NCBI RefSeq assembly: GCF_002387895.1
Contig: NZ_DGLI01000025.1
Span: forward strand, 1-64,000
Reading direction: 5' to 3'
DNA length: 64,000 nucleotides
Source of the DNA: Clostridium sp. UBA4548
GTDB lineage: Bacteria > Bacillota > Clostridia > Clostridiales > Clostridiaceae
Notes under the pieces: generated by a model
What the model was told of the DNA's origin: nothing
Database searches by the model: none
The model's input: the letters and a program-made list of their open reading frames with translations, nothing else
Shown here: positions 27,400 through 36,982 of the stretch, piece after piece
Layout of the letters: each line of letters opens with the position of its first letter
How positions within the stretch are numbered: position 1 is the stretch's first letter
Program-made: the position numbers and the translations under genes

Positions 27400-27591
27400 T
27401 TATAGATTTCTTTCGTAAGCTTCAACCATTTTCTTAACCATTTGTCCGCCTATTGATCCTGCTTCTCTAGAAGTTAGGTCACCATTGTAACCTTCTTTTA
27501 AATTAACTCCTACTTCACGTGCAGCTTCCATTTTAAATCTGTTTAATCCTTCTTTAGCTTCTGGAACTAAAACTCTATTTCTGCTTGACAT
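27400..27591 (-). CDS. Alpha/beta-type small acid-soluble spore protein (copy 1)
   Basis: A 63-residue SASP. It would coat and protect spore DNA and be degraded at germination. The conserved core includes FKMEAAREVGVN (the germination protease site lies after KME) and SREAGSIGGQMVKKMVE. The start follows a strong AAAGGAGGAATTC. It is the last of four tandem minus-strand paralogues and pairs closely in sequence with copy 2 (NRVLVPEA opening). Confidence 0.93.
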   Translation of the reverse strand: MSSRNRVLVPEAKEGLNRFKMEAAREVGVNLKEGYNGDLTSREAGSIGGQMVKKMVEAYERNL

Positions 27592-27679
27592 ATTGAATTC
27601 CTCCTTTTAAATAAAGTTTCAAATGAACTTTATTAATATAATTTAGTAACCATTGTCAAAGTTGAACGGAGCCTTAAAA

Positions 27680-27871
27680 CTATAGATTTCTTTCGTAAGC
27701 TTCAACCATTTTCTTAACCATTTGTCCGCCGATAGAACCAGCTTCTCTAGAAGTTAAATCACCATTGTAGCCTTCTTTTAAGTTAACTCCTACTTCTTGT
27801 GCAGCTTCCATTTTAAATCTGTTTAATCCTTCTCTAGCCTCTGGAACTAATACTCTGTTTCTGTTTGACAT
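27680..27871 (-). CDS. Alpha/beta-type small acid-soluble spore protein (copy 2)
   Basis: A 63-residue SASP, 60 of 63 residues identical to copy 1, with FKMEAAQEVGVN and SREAGSIGGQMVKKMVE intact. It has its own AAAGGAGGAATTT ribosome-binding site, and no terminator lies between it and copy 1, so the two may be co-transcribed in the forespore. The 88-base spacer is not duplicated as a whole, although both genes share the sequence just before the start. Confidence 0.93.
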   Translation of the reverse strand: MSNRNRVLVPEAREGLNRFKMEAAQEVGVNLKEGYNGDLTSREAGSIGGQMVKKMVEAYERNL

Positions 27872-28650
27872 ATTAAATTCCTCCTTTTTAGTTAAGATTT
27901 TTATGAAGTTTTAAATATATAATTTTATTACTTAATTCTCTGAAAAGTCTTCTAACTATTCGTAAAAAGTACTTACTTTGTAAGTTGCTCTTCAGTGGAA
28001 CATTTTAAGAATTTAAGAGAATTATAAGTAATAAGAATTACCAAAGTTAAGAGTAAGTGTTTTACTATAAACAGCTATTGGTTAAAGGTTTTGTTTGTTT
28101 TGCTGTTTATAATATTATTTTGTCCACTAAGTCTTTTTATATGTGAGAAAATTTATTCCAGTATAGGTTAAATAATGAACAATTTCATTTTGTTAAGTAA
28201 CTTTCAAAGCAAATTTAGATCAAACAAAGGTATCTTTATGAAGAAAATGTGACTGTTACGCTAAAACAATTTTTATAGACAGAGCAATAGTTACTTATAT
28301 AAGATAGCAAACTTGAAGTTTCCAAAATGTTGTTAAAACTGTAGAATTAAGTTTAATTAAAAACTTCCCTAGAAATAATTAAATACGAGCTGAATGTAAA
28401 AGAACTTACGCATATTTTACTCAAGGAAATCATTAATATAATTAAGTTATCTATTTTAAAAGTACTAATTAAATTAATAATCCTAAATTAAATTACTTTA
28501 AGTGGAGTAAATACTATGTATTCTTAAATGGTTGTATTTATTTCTTTATATATTTAAATCAATATACAGTAGATGTCTAAAAAATATGGAGTTTAATTTA
28601 CATGTGAATAGAATTAGTGCTACTTATTATAAAAAATTCTCTTTTGCATA
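27872..28650. other. Gene-free AT-rich spacer within the SASP array
   Basis: About 780 bases between the two SASP pairs. I see no ORF with a convincing ribosome-binding site on either strand, no repeat and no RNA motif. The forespore promoter of copies 1 and 2 should lie near the left end, but no clear sigma-G site was identified. Confidence 0.5.
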
Positions 28651-28687
28651 AAAAATAATAGGGATACACAGAAAGTGCATCCCTATT
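28651..28687 (-). terminator. Terminator of the right-hand SASP pair
   Basis: A 13-bp stem with one mismatch (28657-28669 with 28675-28687) and a 5-nt loop is followed on the minus strand by ATTTTTTATG. It lies about 115 bases downstream of SASP copy 3. Confidence 0.75.
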
Positions 28688-28803
28688 TGGACATTAGCTT
28701 TTAAGAAACTTTACTTATAATTTAAATCATTTTATATAAATTTTCATGGTATATAGAATAAAATTAATTATAAATGTTGTTTATTAAAAGATACTATATT
28801 AAA

Positions 28804-28998
28804 TTATAGGTTTCTTTCGTAAGCTTCAACCATTCTTTTAACCATTTGTCCGCCTACTGATCCAGCTTCTCTAGAAGTTAAGTCACCATTGTAGCCTTGT
28901 TTTAAATTAACTCCTACTTCTTGTGCAGCTTCCATTTTAAATCTGTTTAATCCTTCTTTAGCTTCAGGAACTAATGCTCTGTTATTTCTGTTTGACAT
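28804..28998 (-). CDS. Alpha/beta-type small acid-soluble spore protein (copy 3)
   Basis: A 64-residue SASP differing from copies 1 and 2 by one inserted residue near the N terminus (SNRNNRALVPEA). The protease site KMEAAQEVG and SREAGSVGGQMVKRMVE are intact. The ribosome-binding site is AAAGGAGGAGTTC. It forms the second pair with copy 4. Confidence 0.93.
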   Translation of the reverse strand: MSNRNNRALVPEAKEGLNRFKMEAAQEVGVNLKQGYNGDLTSREAGSVGGQMVKRMVEAYERNL

Positions 28999-29085
28999 TG
29001 TGAACTCCTCCTTTGATTAAGCCTGGTAAGTATTATACTTACTCATTGGGCTTACATATTAGAATTAAACTAATTGAATTTTAGA

Positions 29086-29280
29086 CTATAGGTTTCTTTC
29101 GTAAGCTTCAACCATTCTTTTAACCATTTGTCCGCCTACTGAACCATTTTCTCTAGCTGTTAGGTCTCCATTATAGCCTTGTTTTAAATTAACTCCTACC
29201 TCTTTTGCTGCTTCCATTTTAAATCTGTTAAGTCCTTCTTTAGCTTCTGGAACTAATGCTCTATTATTTCTGTTTGCCAT
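29086..29280 (-). CDS. Alpha/beta-type small acid-soluble spore protein (copy 4)
   Basis: A 64-residue SASP and the most upstream member of the minus-strand array. It differs from copy 3 mainly at ANR (residues 2-4), AAKEVG and TARENGSVGG; the last is closer to the Bacillus pattern. The ribosome-binding site is AAAGGAGGGATTC. Four closely spaced copies indicate repeated local duplication. Confidence 0.93.
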   Translation of the reverse strand: MANRNNRALVPEAKEGLNRFKMEAAKEVGVNLKQGYNGDLTARENGSVGGQMVKRMVEAYERNL

Positions 29281-29553
29281 CTTGAATCCCTCCTTTTCAT
29301 TTGGTACTATTATTTTGACCCTTTATTTTAAAATTATTTTATAAAATTAGTGGAACTTATGGAATTTATTGCACCTTAATATAAATTTTAGTTTATTTTA
29401 ACTCGCTATTTTAGTAACTTTAAATTAAAGTTAAGTATATAATATAACTGAAAGATTTAACATAGTAATGAGGGTATTATTATAATAAAGATAATAGAAT
29501 TAGTTTTGTTAGATAATAAAGTAATATTCTTATTATTTCAGGAGGTTTCAAAA

Positions 29554-30636
29554 GTGAATAAAAAGAAAATCATAATGACTGGTGGAGGAAGCGCTGGACA
29601 TGTAACACCAAACATTGCATTAATGCCAGCATTAAAAGAACTTGGGTATGAAATCCAATATATTGGAACTGAAAGTGGTATAGAGAGAAGTATTATCCAA
29701 GAAGAAAACATAAAATATCATATTATATCTAGCGGAAAGCTTAGAAGATATTTTGATATAAAAAATTTCACAGACCCTTTTAAGGTTATCAAAGGTGTTT
29801 TTGATGCAAAAAAAATACTAAAAGAGGAAAACCCAGATATAGTTTTTTCTAAGGGTGGCTTTGTATCTGTACCAGTAGTCCTTGGAGCTTTTTTAAATAA
29901 GATTCCGGTGATTATACATGAGTCAGATATAACCCCTGGACTTGCAAATAAGATTGCAATGCCCTATGCTACAAAGATATGTGTTACCTTTCCTGAGGCC
30001 TTAAATCATGTGAATAAAAAGAAATCAGTGCTTACAGGTTCTCCAATCAGAAAAGAATTACTTGAGGGCAGCAAAATAAAAGGAAAGAGTCTATGTGGTT
30101 TTAAGGATGATAAACCTGTTATATTTATAATGGGTGGTAGTTTAGGCGCTAGAGCCATAAATGACATGGTGAGGGATGGGTTAAAGGAATTGTTAAAGAC
30201 CTTTAATATAATTCATATTTGTGGAAAAGGGAATATAGAGGAAGCGCTTAATAATAAATCAGGGTATGCTCAATTTGAATATGTAAAAGATGAGTTACCA
30301 CATTTAATGGCAGCTGCGGATTTAGTAATATCTAGAGCAGGGGCTAATTCAATTTTCGAATTGTTAGCTCTTAAAAAGCCAAGTTTGTTAATTCCGCTAA
30401 CAGCAAAAGCAAGCCGTGGAGATCAAATTTTAAATGCTGAGTCTTTTGATAGACAAGGTTTTAGTATGGTGGCTGATGAAGAACAGTTAAATTCTAATAT
30501 ATTAATAGATAAGGTAAATGAACTTTATAAGAATAAGGATAAATATATTGGATATATGGCTAAGAGCCAAACCAGGGATAGTATAAATAAAATAATAACT
30601 TTAATAGAAGAAAATAGAAAGCCTAGAGAAAAGTAA
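29554..30636 (+). CDS. murG: UDP-GlcNAc:lipid I GlcNAc-transferase MurG
   Basis: A 360-residue GT-B enzyme that converts lipid I to lipid II at the inner face of the membrane in peptidoglycan synthesis. The N-terminal glycine loop GGGSAGHVTPN (about 9-19) is present, with further motifs FSKGGFVSVPV, HESDITPGLANK, IMGGSLGA and SRAGANSIFELLA. The likely start is the GTG at 29554, which follows CAGGAGGTTTCAAAA; an ATG at 29506 adds 16 non-conserved residues. It stands apart from any cell-division cluster, which is common in clostridia. Confidence 0.9.
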   Translation: MNKKKIIMTGGGSAGHVTPNIALMPALKELGYEIQYIGTESGIERSIIQEENIKYHIISSGKLRRYFDIKNFTDPFKVIKGVFDAKKILKEENPDIVFSKGGFVSVPVVLGAFLNKIPVIIHESDITPGLANKIAMPYATKICVTFPEALNHVNKKKSVLTGSPIRKELLEGSKIKGKSLCGFKDDKPVIFIMGGSLGARAINDMVRDGLKELLKTFNIIHICGKGNIEEALNNKSGYAQFEYVKDELPHLMAAADLVISRAGANSIFELLALKKPSLLIPLTAKASRGDQILNAESFDRQGFSMVADEEQLNSNILIDKVNELYKNKDKYIGYMAKSQTRDSINKIITLIEENRKPREK

Positions 30637-30655
30637 TTTCTCTAGGCTTTTCCTT
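30618..30655 (+). terminator. Rho-independent terminator of murG
   Basis: AAAGCCTAGAGAAA (30618-30631) pairs with TTTCTCTAGGCTTT (30637-30650), followed by TCCTTTT. The left arm lies within the last codons of murG. Confidence 0.8.
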
Positions 30656-30989
30656 TTAAGGAGATTATAGTCATGTTAATTACTTTGATGTAGATAGAGT
30701 AATTGCAATTAAAATAGTTATAATCAAAGACAGGATGATGATATTTCATAGAATATGAAGAGGATTTCACTAGAAGAATAAACCTAAAATATAGGAAATC
30801 AAAGTCAAGACTTAACCCATGGATAAAACCTGCTTTGGTTCCCTTAATGCCTTTTGAAGATGAATGAAATTCATCATGAATAAATTAATCTTTGGTTAAG
30901 GAAGTTTATGTAAATATAGGCTTTTTAAAATAAAAAACTTATATTTTGGGTATTAATATTAGATACACCAAATCAAAGGAGGAAATGGA
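30656..30989. other. Spacer without a recognised gene
   Basis: An AT-rich region between murG and the beta-CASP RNase gene. On the minus strand a frame of about 75 codons is open but has no start codon near its beginning and matches nothing I recognise. A short hairpin (GATGAAT/ATTCATC, about 30860-30876) is present. Confidence 0.4.
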
Positions 30990-32378
30990 TTGAAAATTAA
31001 ATTTTTTGGAGCTACAGAAAGTGTTACTGGGTCTTGTCACTTGTTAAATATAGATGAATATAATATATTGCTAGACTGTGGACTATATCAAGGTAGTGAT
31101 GGAAAAGAAAATAGAAATAGCCAGTTGGGATTTAATGCAGAGGATATTGATTTAGTAATTTTATCTCATGCTCATATGGATCATAGTGGAAGAATCCCTC
31201 TGCTTTTTAAAGAAGGCTTTAAAGGAAGGGTAATTTGTACTAAAGGCACAGCAGATTTAAGTAATATTATGTTGATTGATTGTGCTCATATTCAAGTTAC
31301 AGATGCAAATTGGAAAAGTAAAAAGAGAGAAGAAAAGGGATTAGAACCAATAGTTCCACTTTATGATATAAAGGATGCAGAGGAAAGTTTAAAACATTTT
31401 GAAGGCTACGATTATGATGAAGAAATCTCAATACTTCCCAATATAAAGCTGACCTTTAGAGATGCAGGACATCTTTTAGGCTCTGCTATATGTGAAATTT
31501 TAATCAATGAAATGGAAGAAACTGAAAGAAGAGTAGTTTATAGTGGGGATATTGGCAATGTTAATTTACCAATTCTTAAGGATCCAACTCCAGTTTCACA
31601 AGGAGATATTGTTATCATGGAAACAACTTATGGCAATAAAGAGCATAAGGCTGTGGAGGAAAATCTACACCAACTAGTAGAAATAGTAAAGGAAACCTTT
31701 GAACAGGGAGGAAACGTAATAATACCTTCCTTTTCCGTTGGAAGAACCCAAGAAATAATATATGGATTAAATAAATATGTGGAACAAGGAGAGCTTACAC
31801 ATTGTAAGGTGTATGTTGATAGCCCACTCGCTAAGGATACCACTAAAGTCTTTGAAAAGTATGAAGAATACTTTGATTGTGAGGCAAAAAGTTTAATTAA
31901 TATGGGAGATAATCCATTAAAATTTAAGGGGTTATACTTTACAGAAAGTACAGAGGAATCAGTGGCTTTGAAGGATATTAAGGAGGGAGTAGTAATTATT
32001 GCAGCAAGTGGAATGTGTGAAGGTGGAAGAGTTGTTCATCATTTAAAAAATAATTTAGAAAGAGAAGAGTGCACTGTGGTATTTGTGGGATATCAATCTG
32101 AGGGTACCTTAGGTAAAAAAATTTTGAATGGAGAAAGTAAAGTAAAAATATTTGGAGAAGAAATTCAGGTGAAAGCAAAAATATATAATCTTGAAGGACT
32201 ATCTGGTCATGGAGATAAAAAGGTATTGCATAACTGGTTAAAAGGTTTTAAAAACAAGCCAAATACAGTGTTTCTAGTACATGGTGAAGGTGATAGCATA
32301 AATTCCTTCAATAGAGAAATAACTTCAAAAGGCTATAAATCAATAATTCCCAAAAAAAATCAGGAGTTTACTATATGA
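30990..32378 (+). CDS. Metallo-beta-lactamase/beta-CASP RNA-processing hydrolase
   Basis: A 462-residue CPSF73/YSH1-like nuclease with zinc ligands HAHMDHSG (His60, His62, Asp64, His65), GHLLGSA (about 162), the D in YSGDIG, a beta-CASP domain with SFSVGRTQE and SGMCEGGRVVHHL, and a C-terminal RMMBL motif (LSGHGDKK, then VHGE). Relatives are RNA endo- or exonucleases. It begins with TTG at 30990, supported by AAAGGAGGAAATGGA. It is monocistronic as far as can be seen; RNA target unknown. Confidence 0.88.
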   Translation: MKIKFFGATESVTGSCHLLNIDEYNILLDCGLYQGSDGKENRNSQLGFNAEDIDLVILSHAHMDHSGRIPLLFKEGFKGRVICTKGTADLSNIMLIDCAHIQVTDANWKSKKREEKGLEPIVPLYDIKDAEESLKHFEGYDYDEEISILPNIKLTFRDAGHLLGSAICEILINEMEETERRVVYSGDIGNVNLPILKDPTPVSQGDIVIMETTYGNKEHKAVEENLHQLVEIVKETFEQGGNVIIPSFSVGRTQEIIYGLNKYVEQGELTHCKVYVDSPLAKDTTKVFEKYEEYFDCEAKSLINMGDNPLKFKGLYFTESTEESVALKDIKEGVVIIAASGMCEGGRVVHHLKNNLEREECTVVFVGYQSEGTLGKKILNGESKVKIFGEEIQVKAKIYNLEGLSGHGDKKVLHNWLKGFKNKPNTVFLVHGEGDSINSFNREITSKGYKSIIPKKNQEFTI

Positions 32379-32429
32379 AAATAATTAAAAACTTAACAAG
32401 CCTCAGTGCCTAAATTTATAATTTTAGGG

Positions 32430-32457
32430 TTGAAATTTAATTTATTTGAGTTATAAT
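32430..32457 (+). promoter_or_regulatory. Candidate sigma-A promoter of the PFOR gene
   Basis: TTGAAA (32430-32435), a 16-base spacer and TATAAT (32452-32457), leaving a 5' leader of about 155 bases before the start codon. Confidence 0.6.
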
Positions 32458-32618
32458 TTTATTGTAAAGCTATGTTAATCTTTGGTAATATATAAAAACT
32501 AAAGATTTTATAGAATATATTGCAATTACCAGTAATATTCTAAAAGTTGTTACTGTTTTAACAATTGCAATAAATCATACAAGTTAGTAAATGTTTTATA
32601 GAAAGAGGGTTGCTTGTA

Positions 32619-35600
32619 ATGAGAAAAATGAAAACAATGGATGGAAATACCGCTGCAGCACACGTGGCTTATGCCTATACAGATGTAGCAGCTATATATC
32701 CAATAACTCCATCATCACCTATGGCTGAACACTGTGATGAGTGGGCAGCACAAGGAAGAAAGAACATTTTCGGACAAACTGTGAAAATGATGGAAATGCA
32801 ATCAGAAGCAGGAGCAGCAGGGGCAGTTCATGGTTCACTTCAAGCTGGAGCCTTAACTACTACTTTTACCGCTTCTCAAGGATTATTATTAATGATTCCA
32901 AATATGTATAAAATGGCTGGAGAGTTACTTCCAGGAGTTTTACATGTAAGCGCTAGAGCATTAGCTGCTCAAGCTTTATCAATATTCGGAGATCATCAAG
33001 ACGTAATGGCAGCTAGACAAACTGGATTTGCTCTTTTAGCAAATAACAGTGTTCAAGAGGTTATGGACTTGGCTCCAGTAGCTCACCTTGCTGCAATTGA
33101 AGGAAGAATTCCTTTCTTAAACTTCTTTGATGGTTTTAGAACTTCCCATGAAACTCAAAAAATAGAAGCTTGGGATTACGAAACTTTAGAAAAATTTTTA
33201 AATAAAGAAGCTGTTGAAAGATTTAGAAATAATGCTCTAAGTCCTGAACATCCAGTAACTAGAGGAACAGCACAAAATCCAGACATATACTTCCAAGCTA
33301 GAGAAGCATCAAATCCATTCTACAACGCAATTCCGGAAGTAGTAGAAAAGTACATGGACATGATAAATAAAGAAATAGGTACTGACTACCACCTATTCAA
33401 CTATTATGGCGCACCAGATGCTGACAGAGTAATCGTTGCTATGGGATCAGTTTGTGATGTTATAGAAGAAACTATAGATTATTTAACAGCTAATGGAGAA
33501 AAAGTAGGATTATTGAAAGTTCGTTTATTTAGACCATTCTCACTTGCTCACTTCTTTAAGCACATGCCAGCAACAGTTAAAAAAGTAGCAGTGCTTGATA
33601 GAACAAAAGAGCCAGGTTCAGCTGGAGAACCATTATATCAAGATATAAGAAATGCTTATTATGATAGAGAAGAAAGACCAGTAATAATTGGTGGAAGATA
33701 TGGACTTGGATCAAAAGATACAACTCCATCACAAATAGTTACTGTGTTTGATCACTTAAAAGAAGCTAATCTTAAAAATGGATTCACAATTGGTATAGAA
33801 GATGATGTTACTAATACATCACTTGCAATAACAAGAACTATCCAAACTACTGCAGAAGGAACAATTGAATGCAAATTCTGGGGATTAGGATCAGATGGTA
33901 CTGTAGGAGCAAATAAGAGTGCTATAAAAATCATAGGAGATCATACAAACATGTATGCTCAAGCATACTTTGATTATGACTCTAAAAAATCAGGTGGAAT
34001 AACAGTTTCTCACTTAAGATTTGGTAAAGAGCCAATTAAATCTCCTTACCTAATTAACCATGCTAATTATGTAGGATGTCATAATCAATCTTACGTTTAT
34101 AAATATGATGTATTAGCTGGAATAAAAGATAATGGTACATTCCTACTAAACTGTATGTGGGATGCAGATGGTTTAGAGAAAAACTTACCAGCTACTATGA
34201 AGAGATATATAGCAAATCACAATATTAACTTCTACACAATAGATGCTGTTAAAATTGCAGAGGAAGTTGGTCTAGGTGGAAGAATTAACATGGTTTGTCA
34301 ATCTGCATTCTTCAAACTTGCTGATATAATACCAGTAGAAGATGCTGTTAAATACTTAAAAGATGCAGTTGTAACTTCTTATGGTAAAAAAGGTGAGAAA
34401 ATTGTTGCTATGAACCATGCTGCAATAGATGCAGGAATTAACTCTGTGGTTAAAGTAAATATTCCAGAAAGCTGGAAGAATGCTACAGACGAAAACTTAG
34501 AAGTTAAAAAAGAAAAACCTGAATTTATTAAAAACATTGTTGAAGTTATGAATAGACAAGAAGGAAATAGCCTTCCAGTAAGTGCTTTCCTTGGTATAGA
34601 AGATGGTACTTTTGAACATGGAACAGCTGCTTTTGAAAAGAGAGAAATAGCTGTTAATGTTCCAGAATGGCAACCAGAAAACTGTATCCAATGTAACCAA
34701 TGTTCTTATGTATGTCCACATGCAGTAATAAGACCATTCATTGGAACAGAAGAAGATTACAAAAATGCTCCAGAAGGCTTAGTTCACCAAGCAGCTAAAG
34801 GCGGAAAAGCGATGGAAGGTTTAAGATTCCATATTGGAGTATCGGTTCAAGACTGTACTGGTTGTGGAAACTGTGCTCAAGTTTGCCCAGCTAAGCAAAA
34901 AGCTTTAGTTATGAAGTCATTAGATTCTCAAAGAAATCAAATACCAAACTGGGAATTTAGCTTAACCTTACCAAAGAGAGAAAACCCAATGAATGTTTCT
35001 TCGGTAAAAGGAAGCCAATTTGAAACACCACTTCTTGAGTTCTCAGGTGCTTGTGCTGGTTGTGGAGAAACTCCATATGTAAAACTTATAACTCAATTAT
35101 TTGGAGATAGAATGATGATAGCTAATGCTACAGGTTGTTCTTCAATCTGGGGAGCTAGTGCACCAGCAACTCCATACACTAAGAATGAATGTGGAAAAGG
35201 TCCATCATGGGCTAACTCATTATTCGAAGATAATGCTGAGTTTGGACTAGGAATGTACCTAGGAGTAAATCAATTAAGAGACAAATTAGCATTATTAGTA
35301 GAAGAAGCACTTACTGAAGGCGTAAATGAAGAATTAAAAGCTGCATTTACAACTTGGTTAGAAAACAAAGATAATGGTGATGGTTCTAAAGTTGCAACTA
35401 AAGCATTATTACCATTACTAGAAGCAGCTAAAAATACTTCAGCAACTCTTGCTGAGATTTATAAAAATAAAGATTACTTCATTAAGAGATCTCAATGGAT
35501 CTTTGGTGGAGACGGTTGGGCTTATGACATCGGATACGGTGGACTTGACCATGTGCTAGCTAGTGGAGAAGATGTTAATGTATTAGTTATGGATACAGAG

Positions 35601-36137
35601 GTTTATTCAAACACTGGTGGACAGTCTTCAAAAGCTACTCCAACTGCAGCTATAGCTAAGTTTGCTGCTGCTGGTAAGAGAACTAAGAAGAAAGATTTAG
35701 GAATGATGGCTATGAGCTATGGATATGTTTATGTAGCTCAAATATCAATGGGAGCTGATCAAAACCAGACTCTTAAAGCTATAAGAGAAGCTGAGGCTTA
35801 TAATGGACCATCATTAATCATTGCTTATGCTCCATGTATCAACCATGGAATTAAGAATGGTATGGGATGTACTCAGTTAGAAGCTAAGAGAGCAGTTGAA
35901 AGTGGATACTGGGGAATGTACAGATTTAATCCAGATCTTAAAGAGCAAGGAAAGAATCCGTTCTCGTTAGACTCTAAAGCTCCAACTGCATCCTTCAGAG
36001 ATTACTTATTAGGAGAAGTAAGATATGCTTCTCTTGCTAAAATGTTCCCTGAAGCTGCTGAGGCATTATTTGAAAAAACAGAAAAAGATGCAATGGACAG
36101 ATTAGAAAGTTACAGAAAACTTGCAGCAGAGCAATAA
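32619..36137 (+). CDS. nifJ: Pyruvate:ferredoxin (flavodoxin) oxidoreductase
   Basis: A 1172-residue single-chain PFOR that splits pyruvate to acetyl-CoA and CO2 and reduces ferredoxin, the central step of clostridial fermentation. In order: substrate domain with YPITPSSPMAEH (about 28), CoA-binding middle domain, two 4Fe-4S motifs CIQCNQCSYVCP (about 689) and CTGCGNCAQVCP (about 747), the third-cluster cysteine CAGCGETPYVK, and the thiamine-diphosphate domain (GGDGWAYDIGYGG, NTGGQ). The ATG at 32619 follows AGAGGGTTGCTTGTA; an in-frame TTG three codons upstream is unlikely. Its own promoter and terminator suggest a monocistronic, strongly expressed gene. Confidence 0.95.
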   Translation: MRKMKTMDGNTAAAHVAYAYTDVAAIYPITPSSPMAEHCDEWAAQGRKNIFGQTVKMMEMQSEAGAAGAVHGSLQAGALTTTFTASQGLLLMIPNMYKMAGELLPGVLHVSARALAAQALSIFGDHQDVMAARQTGFALLANNSVQEVMDLAPVAHLAAIEGRIPFLNFFDGFRTSHETQKIEAWDYETLEKFLNKEAVERFRNNALSPEHPVTRGTAQNPDIYFQAREASNPFYNAIPEVVEKYMDMINKEIGTDYHLFNYYGAPDADRVIVAMGSVCDVIEETIDYLTANGEKVGLLKVRLFRPFSLAHFFKHMPATVKKVAVLDRTKEPGSAGEPLYQDIRNAYYDREERPVIIGGRYGLGSKDTTPSQIVTVFDHLKEANLKNGFTIGIEDDVTNTSLAITRTIQTTAEGTIECKFWGLGSDGTVGANKSAIKIIGDHTNMYAQAYFDYDSKKSGGITVSHLRFGKEPIKSPYLINHANYVGCHNQSYVYKYDVLAGIKDNGTFLLNCMWDADGLEKNLPATMKRYIANHNINFYTIDAVKIAEEVGLGGRINMVCQSAFFKLADIIPVEDAVKYLKDAVVTSYGKKGEKIVAMNHAAIDAGINSVVKVNIPESWKNATDENLEVKKEKPEFIKNIVEVMNRQEGNSLPVSAFLGIEDGTFEHGTAAFEKREIAVNVPEWQPENCIQCNQCSYVCPHAVIRPFIGTEEDYKNAPEGLVHQAAKGGKAMEGLRFHIGVSVQDCTGCGNCAQVCPAKQKALVMKSLDSQRNQIPNWEFSLTLPKRENPMNVSSVKGSQFETPLLEFSGACAGCGETPYVKLITQLFGDRMMIANATGCSSIWGASAPATPYTKNECGKGPSWANSLFEDNAEFGLGMYLGVNQLRDKLALLVEEALTEGVNEELKAAFTTWLENKDNGDGSKVATKALLPLLEAAKNTSATLAEIYKNKDYFIKRSQWIFGGDGWAYDIGYGGLDHVLASGEDVNVLVMDTEVYSNTGGQSSKATPTAAIAKFAAAGKRTKKKDLGMMAMSYGYVYVAQISMGADQNQTLKAIREAEAYNGPSLIIAYAPCINHGIKNGMGCTQLEAKRAVESGYWGMYRFNPDLKEQGKNPFSLDSKAPTASFRDYLLGEVRYASLAKMFPEAAEALFEKTEKDAMDRLESYRKLAAEQ

Positions 36138-36142
36138 ATTTT

Positions 36143-36177
36143 AAGAGGTAGCATATTTGCTACCTCTTTATTTTTTA
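36143..36177 (+). terminator. Rho-independent terminator of the PFOR gene
   Basis: An 11-bp perfect stem (36143-36153 with 36158-36168) with a 4-nt loop, followed by TATTTTTT, 5 bases after the stop codon. Confidence 0.88.
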
Positions 36178-36551
36178 AAAAGAAATTTGAATTTTAAAAG
36201 TTACAATTAATATAAATGTAAAACTATGAAAATCTACAGTATTACTAATTAACTTTGTTAGGGTAGATTTTCTCCAAAATTGTTTTCTAAAATGAACTTG
36301 TTCTTTATTTAAAAGAATAAGTTAATGCCAAATTTTATATACATATCACAGAAAATTAGAATAATAATTTAAAACTAATTAAAAAAGTATAAATAATTAA
36401 AGGGATTTTGAGAAATTATAAGGTGTATGAAGCAATAAAGGTGAATTTTTAGATGAATATATAAAAATTACCAAAATATAATATAAAAGTACTTTTAATA
36501 TTTGTAAATTCAGGGTACAATTAAAACATACTACTTAAGGAGGTAATTGAT
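36178..36551. other. AT-rich spacer before the DUF1292 gene
   Basis: No gene seen. It contains a 9-bp inverted repeat, GAAAATCTA (about 36227) and TAGATTTTC (about 36264), separated by roughly 28 bases, of unknown role. A promoter for the DUF1292 gene is presumably near 36480-36530 but is not clear. Confidence 0.4.
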
Positions 36552-36905
36552 ATGGAAGAAAATAAAAATGGTTGTTGCTGTGGTGGAAATCATGAGCATG
36601 AGCATAAACATAATCATGGAGAAGGAGATTGTGGATGCGGCTGTCATGATCATGAACATGAAGCATTAATAGTTGATTTAGAGGATGAAAACGGCAATAC
36701 TATTCAATGTGAAATAGTTGATGGATTCCTTTTTGAAGAAAATGAATATGCTTTAGTGCAAAATCCAGAAGATGGTTCAATATATTTATTTAAAGTTGTT
36801 GGAGATGAGGAAGTTGGAGAGCTTGTAGTTCCTGAAGATGAAGAGTATGAAGCTGCAAGAGCATACTATGAACAGTTAATAGAGAGTGAAGCTGAAGGTA
36901 ATTAG
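36552..36905 (+). CDS. DUF1292 protein with His/Cys-rich N-terminal extension
   Basis: A 117-residue acidic protein. Residues 1-36 are rich in Cys and His (GCCCGG, HEHEHKHNH, DCGCGCHDHEHE), a pattern suited to binding zinc, nickel or copper ions. Residues 38-110 form a DUF1292 (YrzB-like) domain of unknown function, recognised by 'VDLEDENGN...VDGFLFEENEYALVQ'. Its start follows TAAGGAGGTAATTGAT and a terminator follows the stop. The extension is not part of the core family domain. Confidence 0.82.
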   Translation: MEENKNGCCCGGNHEHEHKHNHGEGDCGCGCHDHEHEALIVDLEDENGNTIQCEIVDGFLFEENEYALVQNPEDGSIYLFKVVGDEEVGELVVPEDEEYEAARAYYEQLIESEAEGN

Positions 36906-36926
36906 TCACACTAAATTTGTTCAGTG

Positions 36927-36956
36927 AGAGTCGTTGGATTTCAGCGACTCTTTTCT
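36927..36956 (+). terminator. Rho-independent terminator of the DUF1292 gene
   Basis: A 10-bp stem with one T-G pair (36927-36936 with 36942-36951) followed by TTTTCT. Confidence 0.75.
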
Positions 36957-36982
36957 ATATTTATTAAAGGTGGTACTTACAA

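Noticed and set aside
30661..30900. About 75-codon open frame on the minus strand
   Set aside because: No start codon near its beginning, no ribosome-binding site and no recognisable family; chance openness is likely.
36227..36272. 9-bp inverted repeat with a 28-base spacer, considered as a terminator or operator
   Set aside because: Weak, AT-rich, with no T-run; the PFOR terminator just upstream already explains transcript ending.
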